Assembly: GCA_910578555.1 (NCBI GenBank)
Contig: CAJTPS010000027.1
Coordinates: 1 to 50,657 of the forward strand
Source of the DNA: an uncultured Lachnospiraceae bacterium
GTDB taxonomy: Bacteria; Bacillota; Clostridia; Lachnospirales; Lachnospiraceae
Length of the DNA: 50,657 nt
Reading direction: 5' to 3'
Shown here piece after piece: positions 24,570-33,524 of the stretch. Made by a program: the position numbers and the translations under genes. The notes beneath the pieces were generated by a model. It was not told the DNA's origin. It was given only the letters and a program-made list of their open reading frames with translations, and made no database searches. Numbering within the stretch: the stretch's first letter is position 1; every line of letters starts with the position of its first letter.

Positions 24570-25418
24570 TCAGCTGCCCCCGTTTTCATACCTCCACTGT
24601 CTGGGCGGGATGCCGTATACGTTTTTAAATGCCCGCGAGAAATGAAGCTGATTCGGATAGCCGACTGCATTTCCGATATCGGCGATAGATAATCCGGTCA
24701 GTTTTAATAATTCCGTTGCCTTGGTCATGCGGTAGGAAATCAGAAATTCTTGTGGTGATTTTCCCATATTCTCATGAAAAATCTTTCCGAAATAACTCCT
24801 GTTTAATCCGCAGGAGGCAGCAATATCTTCCACGGAGATATCATTCTGAAAGTTTTGCTCGATGAAAGAAAACGCCTCCTTAATATAGAAATCCCGCAGG
24901 CTGTTTCCCATGCCGAGCCTGGCGGATGTGGAAGAGCGGACAAGACTGTCGATAAAAAGATAGAGATGTCCGATCAGATGAAAGGGTGATGCGTCTTTGT
25001 GATTAACAATATAGAGTATTTCTGATTTCATTGTTTCCGCAATATCCTTATTATGGGCGCGGTAGATCGGCTGATTTCTGTTTATGCCGGTCAGCTCAAT
25101 CGTTTCCTTGGCGCGCAGGCCGTCAAATTCCAGCCACGCATATTCCCACGGAATCTCATGGTCTGCAATATAAGTACATACCTGATGGGGAAACATCATA
25201 AATCCCTGTCCGCTCTTAATCTGATAGGTAATGGATTCTCCCTGTGTGTTATCCGCAATCAGAGTTCCCGTTCCGGATAAACATAAATGGAACAGATAAT
25301 GGTTTCTGGCAGCAGGACCAAAAGAATGAGAAGGATCACATTGCTCCCATCCAAACTGATATAATCCCAGATCAACAAAATTTTCACTCGGAAAAACAGA
25401 AAAGATTACTTCACTCAT
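24570..25418 (-). CDS. AraC-family regulator of the alpha-galactoside operon
   Basis: A 282-residue regulator. The N-terminal half (about residues 1-150) is a cupin-like sugar-sensing domain (FHLCLSGTGTLIAD, GFMMFPHQVCTYIAD). The C-terminal 100 residues hold two helix-turn-helix motifs: VEDIAASCGLNRSYFGKIFH, and LSIADIGNAVGYPNQLHFSR followed by AFKNVYGIPP. It resembles MsmR/RafR activators and is divergent from the ABC/GH36 operon it most likely activates in response to raffinose or melibiose. I chose the ATG at 25418, behind GAGGTGG; the Met at 25430 is also possible. Confidence 0.9.
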   Translation of the reverse strand: MSEVIFSVFPSENFVDLGLYQFGWEQCDPSHSFGPAARNHYLFHLCLSGTGTLIADNTQGESITYQIKSGQGFMMFPHQVCTYIADHEIPWEYAWLEFDGLRAKETIELTGINRNQPIYRAHNKDIAETMKSEILYIVNHKDASPFHLIGHLYLFIDSLVRSSTSARLGMGNSLRDFYIKEAFSFIEQNFQNDISVEDIAASCGLNRSYFGKIFHENMGKSPQEFLISYRMTKATELLKLTGLSIADIGNAVGYPNQLHFSRAFKNVYGIPPRQWRYENGGS

Positions 25419-25490
25419 AAACCACCTCATATACTGTATTAAGTTCAGTATATACCAAAATGCTAGGTGACTTCAACTTTATGTCATTAA

Positions 25491-25557
25491 AATAGCATAA
25501 TGGTATAAAACATGAGATATACTGCCATTTATTAATAGCATAATGGCATGTTATAAT
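25491..25557 (+). promoter_or_regulatory. Operator direct repeats and -10 box of the alpha-galactoside operon
   Basis: AATAGCATAATGG occurs at 25491-25503 and again at 25534-25546, 43 bases (four helical turns) apart. The second copy lies where a -35 box would be, just before a perfect TATAAT at 25552-25557, and no consensus -35 is present. TGCCATT and AATGGCA (25523-25529 and 25542-25548) add an inverted element. This layout is what an AraC-type activator working from a -35-overlapping site needs. Confidence 0.65.
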
Positions 25558-25588
25558 CTAATTATCAAAATAGGGAAGGAGATATGCT

Positions 25589-26875
25589 ATGAAAAGGAGG
25601 AAAATGAAATACCTTAAAGCGGCATTATGCTGTACGGCGGCAGCAATGGCTGCCGGCGGATGCGGGAATGCACCTGAAGATGATAAGACGCAAATTGAAA
25701 TCGTTCAGTACAAACCGGAAGCCGCAAACTATTTCAGCATGGTGGAAAAAGAGTTCAACGAAACACACGATGATATCCAGTTAAAAATCAGTTCTCCTAA
25801 TGACGCAATGACAATACTGCGAACGAGATTTATCAGGGAGGATTATCCCGATATCATAGGAATCGGCGGGGATATCAATTATTCTTACTTTGTGGAGGCG
25901 GAAATACTGGCTGATGTGTCGGATTATAAGGGACTTCAGAATATCAATCAGGCATATCTGGATATTGATGAAGCCCTTGAACTGGTTCCTACCGACGGAA
26001 CATATGCGGTTCCTTACGTGGCAAATGCGGCCGGGGTGTTATATAACAGAGACATGTTTGCCGAGCACGGCTGGGAGATCCCGCAGAACTGGGAAGAAAT
26101 GATCTCGTTATGTGAAGAGATCAAAGCAGAGGGAATCCTTCCGTTCTATTTCGGATTTAAAGATATATGGACCTGTCTTGCCCCGTGGAATGCCATGGCG
26201 GTAGATCTGGCGCCTGCAGATACTGCAAAACAGGTGAACCGTGGTGAGACGACATTCTCGACAGAGTACCGGGAAGTATCCGAAAAGTATTTAAAACTGT
26301 TAAATTACGGACCGGATGATCCTTTTGCATATGGTTATAACGATGCGTGCACCGCTTTCGCAAGAGGAGAGTCAGCCATGTATCCGATCGGAAGTTATGC
26401 TGCGCCGCAGATCTTATCCGTGAATCCGGATTTGAATCTGGACTCTTTCGTCATGCCGGCATGTGACAATCAGGAGGATAATACATTGAACTCGGGAATT
26501 GATTTGCAGTTCTGTGTGATGGCTGACTGCCCGAATAAAGAAGCGGCATACGAGGTTCTGGATTTCCTGCTTGCGGACGAGAACATACAGAAATATATTG
26601 ATGCGCAGACGGCAATTCCCTGTAAGGAGGGAGATTTTGCACTGCCCTCTATTCTGGACGGAATGACAGACTATATTCTGGCAGGTAACATGACCGACTA
26701 TCAGGATCATTATTATCCTTCGGAGATGGCGGTGGATGCACAGATACAGACCTTCCTGCTGCAGAAGGACGTAAATGCTTTCTTAAGTAAATTTGATACC
26801 GACTGGCAGCGGTATAACAGAGATATCATCCGGCTTGTGCAGGATTATGAAAAAGAACACGGGAATGCGAATTAG
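25589..26875 (+). CDS. Sugar ABC transporter substrate-binding lipoprotein (alpha-galactosides)
   Basis: A 428-residue family 1 extracellular solute-binding protein. It has a basic N-terminus, a hydrophobic stretch and the lipobox AGGC near residue 24, so it is anchored to the outer face of the membrane. The body shows the usual family pattern (GVLYNRDMFAEHGWEIPQNW, FARGESAMYPIGSYAAPQIL). With two downstream permeases and alpha-galactoside catabolic genes it most likely captures raffinose, stachyose or melibiose. AAGGAG is 7 bases before the ATG. It is the first gene of the operon. Confidence 0.92.
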   Translation: MKRRKMKYLKAALCCTAAAMAAGGCGNAPEDDKTQIEIVQYKPEAANYFSMVEKEFNETHDDIQLKISSPNDAMTILRTRFIREDYPDIIGIGGDINYSYFVEAEILADVSDYKGLQNINQAYLDIDEALELVPTDGTYAVPYVANAAGVLYNRDMFAEHGWEIPQNWEEMISLCEEIKAEGILPFYFGFKDIWTCLAPWNAMAVDLAPADTAKQVNRGETTFSTEYREVSEKYLKLLNYGPDDPFAYGYNDACTAFARGESAMYPIGSYAAPQILSVNPDLNLDSFVMPACDNQEDNTLNSGIDLQFCVMADCPNKEAAYEVLDFLLADENIQKYIDAQTAIPCKEGDFALPSILDGMTDYILAGNMTDYQDHYYPSEMAVDAQIQTFLLQKDVNAFLSKFDTDWQRYNRDIIRLVQDYEKEHGNAN

Positions 26876-26895
26876 CAGGAAAGGAGAACATAGAT

Positions 26896-27762
26896 ATGAA
26901 AAATGAGAGAAAGAGAACGTTTTTATTGATTACTATTCCGATTCTTGCGCTGTTCGTCTGCTTCAATACCATTCCGCTGATTCGCGGCGTGATATACAGC
27001 TTCACGAATTTTAAAGGATTCGGAAGTTATGACTGGGTAGGATTCCGCAACTATATAGATTTGTTTTCGGATGTACGTGTCGGCAAATCTTATCTGTTTA
27101 CATTTAAGCTTGCGATCGCGTCTACAATTGTGGTAAATGTAATAAGCCTTCTTCTGGCGCTGGCGCTTAACAGTAAGATACGGGCAAAGAGCTTTTTCCG
27201 TGGGGCGTACTTTCTGCCGAACATATTGGGCGCTCTTGTTGTAGGCTATATTTTCAATTATTTTTTTACATATATTCTGCCGGCAGTGGCGGATATGATT
27301 GGAATAGAAGCGCTTAGTTCCAGCATATTGTCGAATCCGGGCGCGGCATGGATCGCAATCATGATTGTGTGTGCATGGCAGGCGATCGCAATGAATACGA
27401 TCATTTACATCTCGGGATTACAGACTGTACCGGAAGACGTGTACGAAGCAGGAGGACTGGACGGAGCAACCGGATGGAAGCAGTTCAAATATCTGACTTT
27501 TCCGCTGATTATCCCGTTCTTTTCCATCAATATGGTACTTTGCGTCAAGAATTTCCTGATGGTATTCGACCAGATCATGGCGTTGACAAAAGGCGGTCCC
27601 GCACAGAGTACGGAATCTATCTCTTACTTGATCTACAATAACGGTATGTCCGGCGGACAATTCGGCTTCCAGAGTGCCAACGCGGTTGTTTTCTTTATTG
27701 TGATCGTTGTCGTTTCCGTAGCACAGATGAAGTTTTCAGGTAAAAAGGAGGAGCAGTTATGA
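26896..27762 (+). CDS. Sugar ABC transporter permease, MalF/MsmF type
   Basis: A 288-residue membrane protein with six transmembrane helices. The EAA loop VYEAGGLDGATGWKQFKYLT, followed by FPLIIP, contacts the ATPase. It pairs with the next permease to form the import channel for the sugar delivered by the binding protein. AAGGAG precedes the ATG, 20 bases after the binding-protein gene. Its last codons overlap the next start (ATGA), a sign of translational coupling. No ATPase gene is in the operon, so a shared MsmK-type ATPase encoded elsewhere is expected. Confidence 0.92.
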   Translation: MKNERKRTFLLITIPILALFVCFNTIPLIRGVIYSFTNFKGFGSYDWVGFRNYIDLFSDVRVGKSYLFTFKLAIASTIVVNVISLLLALALNSKIRAKSFFRGAYFLPNILGALVVGYIFNYFFTYILPAVADMIGIEALSSSILSNPGAAWIAIMIVCAWQAIAMNTIIYISGLQTVPEDVYEAGGLDGATGWKQFKYLTFPLIIPFFSINMVLCVKNFLMVFDQIMALTKGGPAQSTESISYLIYNNGMSGGQFGFQSANAVVFFIVIVVVSVAQMKFSGKKEEQL

Positions 27763-28592
27763 TAACGAAAAGAACAAATACACCGGCGATGGTCCTGTTG
27801 ATTCTCGGGCTGTCTACAATCATATTTCCTTTGTATCTGACAATTGTGATCGCGTTTAAGCAGCCTTCGGAGATGACCAACAGCATCAGCGGCATTCTGT
27901 CGCTGCCCAAGGTATGGAGTCTCAATAATTTCAGAGAAGCCATGGAAGTTACGAACTTCTGGAATTCCCTCGGGAACAGCCTGCTTATTACACTGGTGAC
28001 GGTCGGGCTGTCGATCGCGGTGCACTCCCTGATGGGTTATGCGCTGGGAAGAAATAAGGCGCACAGCAAATTCTACAGTTTTGTATATCTATTTATTGTC
28101 AGCGGTATGTTCGTACCTTTTGCAATCTTGATGATGCCGCTGGCGAAGCAGACGGCGGAAATGGGACTCGCAAACTGGGTCGGCGTTGTTCTGTTGTATG
28201 TGGTATTTTACATGCCGATGAATGTACTTTTGTATTCGGGGTATCTTGTCAATATACCGATGGCGTTAGAAGAGGCGGCGAAGGTGGACGGCGCATCTAC
28301 ATGGAGAACATACTGGAAGATCATCTTTCCGATCATGCGGCCTATGCACGCGACGGTTGCGGTTCTGACGGCTTTGTCCGTATGGAATGACGTTATGACA
28401 CCGCTCGTGATTATGGCGGGTTCCGAACAGAATACACTGCCGCTTGCGCAGCTTAATTTCCAGTCCCAGTTCGGCACCAATTATAATCTTGCGTTTGCAT
28501 CCTATTTATTATCGCTGATTCCGATTCTGATCTTCTACATTATCTGCCAGAAACAGATTCTGAACGGCGTAGTGAATGGTGCAGTCAAGTAA
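27759..28592 (+). CDS. Sugar ABC transporter permease, MalG/MsmG type
   Basis: A 277-residue, six-helix permease. The EAA motif is ALEEAAKVDGASTWRTYWKI, followed by IFPIMRP, as in carbohydrate uptake transporter 1 permeases. It is the second channel subunit for alpha-galactoside import. The start overlaps the previous stop by 4 bases and the GH36 gene follows 26 bases after the stop. Confidence 0.93.
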   Translation: MITKRTNTPAMVLLILGLSTIIFPLYLTIVIAFKQPSEMTNSISGILSLPKVWSLNNFREAMEVTNFWNSLGNSLLITLVTVGLSIAVHSLMGYALGRNKAHSKFYSFVYLFIVSGMFVPFAILMMPLAKQTAEMGLANWVGVVLLYVVFYMPMNVLLYSGYLVNIPMALEEAAKVDGASTWRTYWKIIFPIMRPMHATVAVLTALSVWNDVMTPLVIMAGSEQNTLPLAQLNFQSQFGTNYNLAFASYLLSLIPILIFYIICQKQILNGVVNGAVK

Positions 28593-28618
28593 AAATACGC
28601 GAAGGACAGGTAAGACGT

Positions 28619-30799
28619 ATGGCGATTGTTTATCAAGAAGAGGAACGGACATTTACATTACACACAAGACAAACAACCTACCAGATGAAAATTGATAATT
28701 TCGGATTCCTGCTGCACTTGTATTATGGCAGCAGGACCGCCGGAAATATGGACTACCTTTTAACTTATTATGACAGAGGGTTCTCGGGGAATCCTTATGA
28801 TGCGGGCAATGACAGGACCTATTCGCTGGATGTATTACCGCTGGAGTATTCCACAATGGGAATCGGCGATTACAGAAACAGTGCGCTTGTTGTCCGCAAT
28901 CACGATGAATCGGAGAGCTGTGACCTGCGGTATGCGGGATACAGTATCAGACAGGGAAAATATGAATTGCCGGGTCTGCCGGCAGTTCATGCCAGTCTGC
29001 AGGATGCGCAGACGCTGGAGATTATGCTGGAGGACCGTGTCAGTAAGGTGCAGGTGCGGCTGCTGTACGGTGTACTGGAAGAAGCGGATATCATAACCAG
29101 AAGCGCACAGATTATCAACGGCGGTACGGACAATATCGTGGTGGAAAAAGCGGCGTCAGCCTGTCTGGACTTTGCAGGCGGCGCATATGATCTGATCAGC
29201 TTCTACGGCAGACATGCCATGGAGCGGAACTATCAGCGTATCAGGATCGCGCACGGAAGTCATGTGATCGGGAGCCGCAGAGGAACGTCCAGCCATCAGT
29301 ATAATCCGGCAGTGATGATTGCAGGGCAGGATACGACGGAAAATCACGGAGAATGTTACGGAATGGTCTTCGTCTACAGCGGTAATTTCATGTGCGAGGC
29401 GGAGCAGGATCAGTATAACCAGACAAGAGTCACGATGGGATTACAGAACGAACTGTTTCACTATCCGCTGGCACCGGGAGAGATGTTTACGGTTCCGGAG
29501 ACGATACTGTGCTATTCAGACCGTGGATTTGGAGATTTGTCCGTGAAATTTCATTGCTGCATCAGAGAGCATATATGCAGAGGAAAGTATAAGGACAGTG
29601 CGAGACCGGTTCTGGTTAACAGCTGGGAAGCGGCTTATTTTGATTTTGACGGGGAGACGATCCTGCAGCTGGCAAAAGATGCTGCGGAACTCGGTATGAA
29701 TATGGTAGTCATGGATGACGGCTGGTTCGGGAAACGCGTGGACGATAACAGTGGTCTGGGAGACTGGCAGGTCAATGAAGAGAAGCTGGGATGTACACTT
29801 GGCGAACTGATTCGTAAGGTCAATGACACCGGCGTGAAGTTCGGGATATGGATCGAACCGGAAATGGTTTCGGAAGACAGTGACTTGTATCGTGCGCATC
29901 CCGATTGGGCGCTGCAGATTCCCGGCAGGAAATCCGTCCGGGGTAGAAATCAGCTGGTGCTTGACTTTTCCAGAACAGAAGTGCGGGATCATATCTACGG
30001 ACAGATATGCAGTGTGCTTGATCAGGGTAATATAGAGTATGTAAAGTGGGATATGAACCGAAGCATTACAGAGGTATACTCATCCGGAAGCAGCCAGGGC
30101 AAGGTAGCCTATGATTATGTTCTGGGGGTGTATGATTTTCTGGAAAAACTGACGACGGCGTATCCGGATATTCTGATCGAGGGGTGCAGCGGCGGCGGTG
30201 GAAGATTCGACGCGGGTATGCTATACTATACGCCGCAGATCTGGTGCAGTGATAATACGGATGCGGCGGACAGGCTGCGGATTCAGTACGGAACATCTTT
30301 CTTCTATCCGATGTCAGTAATTGGCGCGCATGTGTCGGCGGTGCCGAATCATCAGACAGGCAGGAACATCAGTCTGCACACACGGGGTATCACGGCGATG
30401 ACGGGTGCATTCGGGTATGAGTTATCACTGGCAAAGCTGAGCGGGGAAGAACGGGAAGAGATTAAGGGACAGATCAGGCGGTATAAAGAGCATGAAGAAT
30501 TGATCCGCACAGGAAATTATTACCGGCTGTCAAATCCTTTTCAGGATGCGTATGCCGCGTGGATGCACATATCGAAGGATAAAAGACAGATACTGATGCA
30601 GGTGGTTATGCTGGAAAATCACGGAAATATGACGGTAAACTATGTGCGGATGAAAGAACTGCTGCCGGATCTGATATATGAGGAAACGGGCAGCGGGCGA
30701 TGCTATTATGGTTCTGCACTGATGAACGCAGGGCTTCCCATGCCGTTAGAGCTCGGAGAATATCCGGCATATCAGTTTTATTTCAGCGCGAGGGTATAG
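28619..30799 (+). CDS. GH36 alpha-galactosidase
   Basis: A 726-residue cytoplasmic enzyme (no signal peptide) that removes terminal alpha-1,6-galactose from raffinose-family sugars and melibiose. An N-terminal beta-sandwich precedes a (beta/alpha)8 barrel. YVKWDMNRS places the nucleophile at D478 and CSDNTDAADR the acid/base at D548, the same numbering as well-studied GH36 enzymes. MDDGWFGKR and CSGGGGRFD are further substrate-binding signatures. Length matches tetrameric GH36 enzymes. In Ruminococcus gnavus AgaSK a sucrose kinase domain is fused to the C-terminus of this enzyme; here the kinase is a separate gene 53 bases downstream. Confidence 0.96.
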   Translation: MAIVYQEEERTFTLHTRQTTYQMKIDNFGFLLHLYYGSRTAGNMDYLLTYYDRGFSGNPYDAGNDRTYSLDVLPLEYSTMGIGDYRNSALVVRNHDESESCDLRYAGYSIRQGKYELPGLPAVHASLQDAQTLEIMLEDRVSKVQVRLLYGVLEEADIITRSAQIINGGTDNIVVEKAASACLDFAGGAYDLISFYGRHAMERNYQRIRIAHGSHVIGSRRGTSSHQYNPAVMIAGQDTTENHGECYGMVFVYSGNFMCEAEQDQYNQTRVTMGLQNELFHYPLAPGEMFTVPETILCYSDRGFGDLSVKFHCCIREHICRGKYKDSARPVLVNSWEAAYFDFDGETILQLAKDAAELGMNMVVMDDGWFGKRVDDNSGLGDWQVNEEKLGCTLGELIRKVNDTGVKFGIWIEPEMVSEDSDLYRAHPDWALQIPGRKSVRGRNQLVLDFSRTEVRDHIYGQICSVLDQGNIEYVKWDMNRSITEVYSSGSSQGKVAYDYVLGVYDFLEKLTTAYPDILIEGCSGGGGRFDAGMLYYTPQIWCSDNTDAADRLRIQYGTSFFYPMSVIGAHVSAVPNHQTGRNISLHTRGITAMTGAFGYELSLAKLSGEEREEIKGQIRRYKEHEELIRTGNYYRLSNPFQDAYAAWMHISKDKRQILMQVVMLENHGNMTVNYVRMKELLPDLIYEETGSGRCYYGSALMNAGLPMPLELGEYPAYQFYFSARV

Positions 30800-30852
30800 T
30801 TTATGGCGGAAGCGGTGCCGGCAATGATTTCAGACAGGGTCAGGAGCGGAAA

Positions 30853-31833
30853 ATGAATAAAGTGTATGAAAGAATAACTGCAAAAGAGGAAGATATTGCC
30901 CGGCGGCTGCGGGAATGGAGACCGGAGAAGATGGATCTGCAAAGGATACCGCAGGGAGACGTGCCGGGAGAACGGGTGGAGATCAGGGAGGCACAGATCG
31001 GTAGAGCGGAGACACTTTTTCGGGAAATGATAAAGACACTTCCGGCGGTGATATCCAAAAACCCGTATCAGAGAGTCGTTCTGGCGGTGTGCGGTGGTTC
31101 CGGAGTGGGTAAGACGAGTATCGCCGCGCTGCTGGCATGTTTTTTTCGTCAGGCGCAGATTGGCTGTTATGTGCTGTCCGGAGACAATTATCCGCATCGG
31201 TTTCCGAAGTATAATGATGCGGAACGGCTTCATATATACAGAGAATGTGGTCTTCAGGGCATGATCCGGGACGGCGTATATACGCCTGGCAATTTTGCGA
31301 AGCTGCAGCAATGGCAGCAGGCGGGAGAGGATGCCGATCCGGCGCATTTAAAGGATGCCGGCTGGTTTCGTTCGTACGCAGATGCCGGCAGAAAAGGACT
31401 GGAAGGATATCTGGGAACGGAAAAAGAGATCGCGTTTTGTGAAGTCGGGGATATCATTACGGCTTTTAAAGACGGTGCGGTAAAGATCTGGTTGAAACGC
31501 ATGGGCAGACAGGAGACGGAACTCTGGTATGAGGAAGTGGATTTTAAGGATATACAGGTTCTGCTGATCGAGTGGACGCACGGAAACAGCGATTCCTTAA
31601 CCGGAGTGGATTTTTCGGTCTTATTAAACAGTACGCCGCAGGAGACGATGGCGTACCGCAAGGCGAGAAACCGGGACGGGGCATCGGACAGTCCGTTTAC
31701 CACAATGGTATTAGAGATTGAACAAGGACAGCTGATGAAGCAGGCAGGGAAAGCGAAACTAATCATGTCAAAATCAGGCGGACTGCTCACTTATGAGGAG
31801 TTGTGCCGCAGCCAGGGGGAAAGACAGGTATGA
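30853..31833 (+). CDS. Sucrose kinase (stand-alone homologue of the AgaSK kinase domain)
   Basis: A 326-residue P-loop kinase. Walker A is GGSGVGKTS at residues 81-89, and LSGDNYPHRFPKYN carries the Asp expected to position the substrate hydroxyl. LLIEWTHGNSDSL and LLNSTPQETMAYRKARNRDG follow, as in uridine-kinase-like folds. Position between GH36 and a GH13_18 phosphorylase, as in R. gnavus where the same activity is fused to GH36, indicates ATP-dependent phosphorylation of sucrose to sucrose-6F-phosphate. The frame runs back to 30700 inside GH36, but AGGAG at 30842-30846 and the ATG at 30853 define the start. It overlaps the next gene by 4 bases. Confidence 0.85.
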   Translation: MNKVYERITAKEEDIARRLREWRPEKMDLQRIPQGDVPGERVEIREAQIGRAETLFREMIKTLPAVISKNPYQRVVLAVCGGSGVGKTSIAALLACFFRQAQIGCYVLSGDNYPHRFPKYNDAERLHIYRECGLQGMIRDGVYTPGNFAKLQQWQQAGEDADPAHLKDAGWFRSYADAGRKGLEGYLGTEKEIAFCEVGDIITAFKDGAVKIWLKRMGRQETELWYEEVDFKDIQVLLIEWTHGNSDSLTGVDFSVLLNSTPQETMAYRKARNRDGASDSPFTTMVLEIEQGQLMKQAGKAKLIMSKSGGLLTYEELCRSQGERQV

Positions 31834-33362
31834 ATAAGGGTGAGTATGTGGATAACGGTCCTATGATCAATGCATATCCGGACAGTATGGGCGGCACACT
31901 GGGCCATATTGTCGCGGTGCTGCAGAAGGCACAATTTGAGAAAACATTTCAGTCTTTCTATATTCTGCCGAGCATCTATCATTCGGATCTGGACAGGGGA
32001 TTTTCCGTAATAGATTACGGAATTAATGAGGAAATCGCGGATCAGGATTCTCTGCAGAAGCTGAAAGATATGGGGCTTGACCTGAAGCTGGACTTTATTT
32101 TAAATCATGCTTCCGTATTATCGCCGCAGTTCCAGGATCTTCTGAAGAAAGGTGAAGACTCGGTGTACAGGGATTTCTTTATCAACTGGAATCAATTCTG
32201 GGAAGGGCACGGCACGATGACAAAAGAGGGTTACATCATGCCGGATGCAGAGTTGATTAAAGATATGTTTTTCAGAAAACCGGGGCTGCCGATCCTCATG
32301 GTATCGTTTCCGGACGGCAGGCAGGTTCCGTACTGGAACACATTTTATCAGGAGATCCGGCCGGAGGCGGAACAGAAATATCTCGGACAAATGGATCTGA
32401 ATATTAAATCGCCGCTTGTATGGGATTTCTATGAAGATACACTCAAAACGCTTGCCGGATACGGCGCTAAAATCGTCAGACTGGATGCCTTCGCCTATGC
32501 GCCCAAAGAACCCGGTGCGAAAAATTTCCTGAACGAACCGGGGACATGGGAACTGTTAGAACGGGTACAGCAGCTGGCGGACCGGTACAGGCTCAAGCTT
32601 CTGCCGGAGATCCATGCGGGATACGATGAGAAAATCTATGACAAACTGTCCCGGAAAGGATATATGGTATACGATTTCTTCCTGCCGGGACTGATCATTG
32701 ATGCACTGGAGAGCGGCAGCGGTGCGATACTTATGGCATGGGCGGAAGAAATAAAAGATAAGAAGATCAGAACGGTAAATATGCTGGGATGTCATGACGG
32801 GATTCCGCTTCTGGATCTGAAGGGACTGATTCCGGAGGAACGGATTCAGGCGTTGATCGACACGATCGTACAAAGGGGCGGATATGTTAAAGATCTGCAC
32901 GGCCGGCAAAAAGTATATTACCAGGTGAATGCTACCTACTACAGTGCGCTGGGTGAAGACAACGACAAGATGTTACTGGCGAGGGCGCTGCAGCTCTTCA
33001 TGCCGGGGAAACCGCAGATCTGGTATCTGGATTTGTTTGCCGGCAGAAATGATCATGAGGCTGTGGAGAAGGCAGGTGCCGGGGGACATAAGGAGATCAA
33101 CCGCACAAATCTGACCATGGGACAGATCGAAGAGCGGCTGCAGGAGCAGGTGGTGACAAAGCAGCTTGCCATGCTGCGTTTCCGGAATACGTTTCCGGCG
33201 TTCGGTTATAATGCGGAGTTTACAATAGAATGCACGGGTGAGAAGATGCAGATTGTATGGAAAAATCAAGGGTGCATGGCTGTGCTGGATGCGGATCTGA
33301 AAGAATATTCGTTCCGGATGCGTGGAATCAATGATAAGGGACAGGAAGCGTTTCTTATATAA
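31830..33362 (+). CDS. GH13_18 sucrose-6F-phosphate phosphorylase
   Basis: A 510-residue enzyme of the sucrose phosphorylase subfamily. RLDAFAYAPKEPG gives nucleophile D219, LPEIHAGY gives acid/base E260, and LGCHDGIPLLDLKGL the third Asp. It lacks a signal peptide. The upstream kinase supplies sucrose-6F-phosphate, so the predicted reaction is phosphorolysis to glucose-1-phosphate and fructose-6-phosphate, which conserves energy compared with hydrolysis. Plain sucrose phosphorylase is the alternative, but the kinase makes the phosphate form more likely. The start overlaps the kinase stop (ATGA). A terminator directly follows. Confidence 0.9.
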   Translation: MNKGEYVDNGPMINAYPDSMGGTLGHIVAVLQKAQFEKTFQSFYILPSIYHSDLDRGFSVIDYGINEEIADQDSLQKLKDMGLDLKLDFILNHASVLSPQFQDLLKKGEDSVYRDFFINWNQFWEGHGTMTKEGYIMPDAELIKDMFFRKPGLPILMVSFPDGRQVPYWNTFYQEIRPEAEQKYLGQMDLNIKSPLVWDFYEDTLKTLAGYGAKIVRLDAFAYAPKEPGAKNFLNEPGTWELLERVQQLADRYRLKLLPEIHAGYDEKIYDKLSRKGYMVYDFFLPGLIIDALESGSGAILMAWAEEIKDKKIRTVNMLGCHDGIPLLDLKGLIPEERIQALIDTIVQRGGYVKDLHGRQKVYYQVNATYYSALGEDNDKMLLARALQLFMPGKPQIWYLDLFAGRNDHEAVEKAGAGGHKEINRTNLTMGQIEERLQEQVVTKQLAMLRFRNTFPAFGYNAEFTIECTGEKMQIVWKNQGCMAVLDADLKEYSFRMRGINDKGQEAFLI

Positions 33363-33369
33363 AAAACAG

Positions 33370-33403
33370 GGAGAAGAGCTGTAATATGGCTCTTCTCTTT
33401 TTT
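33370..33403 (+). terminator. Terminator of the alpha-galactoside operon
   Basis: GAGAAGAGC and GCTCTTCTC form a perfect 9-base-pair stem with a 9-base loop, followed by six T. Confidence 0.92.
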
Positions 33404-33524
33404 GGAATAGTATGATATAATGAAGAAAAATTTTCGTAAAGTTTCGATAATTGCAACAATATATATGAATACGAAAACCGAGCGAAACATGTAACAGGAA
33501 GAAAACAGAGAGAGGGAGGTTACA

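Noticed and set aside
30700..30852. Kinase gene starting at 30700 inside the GH36 gene
   Set aside because: The first 51 codons overlap the GH36 coding sequence, encode Arg-rich nonsense, and a good ribosome binding site lies before the ATG at 30853.
33404..33524. Riboswitch or leader element before the pullulanase gene
   Set aside because: The gap is short and AT-rich, and I found no conserved aptamer-like structure, only a possible TATAAT at 33416-33421 without a matching -35 box.
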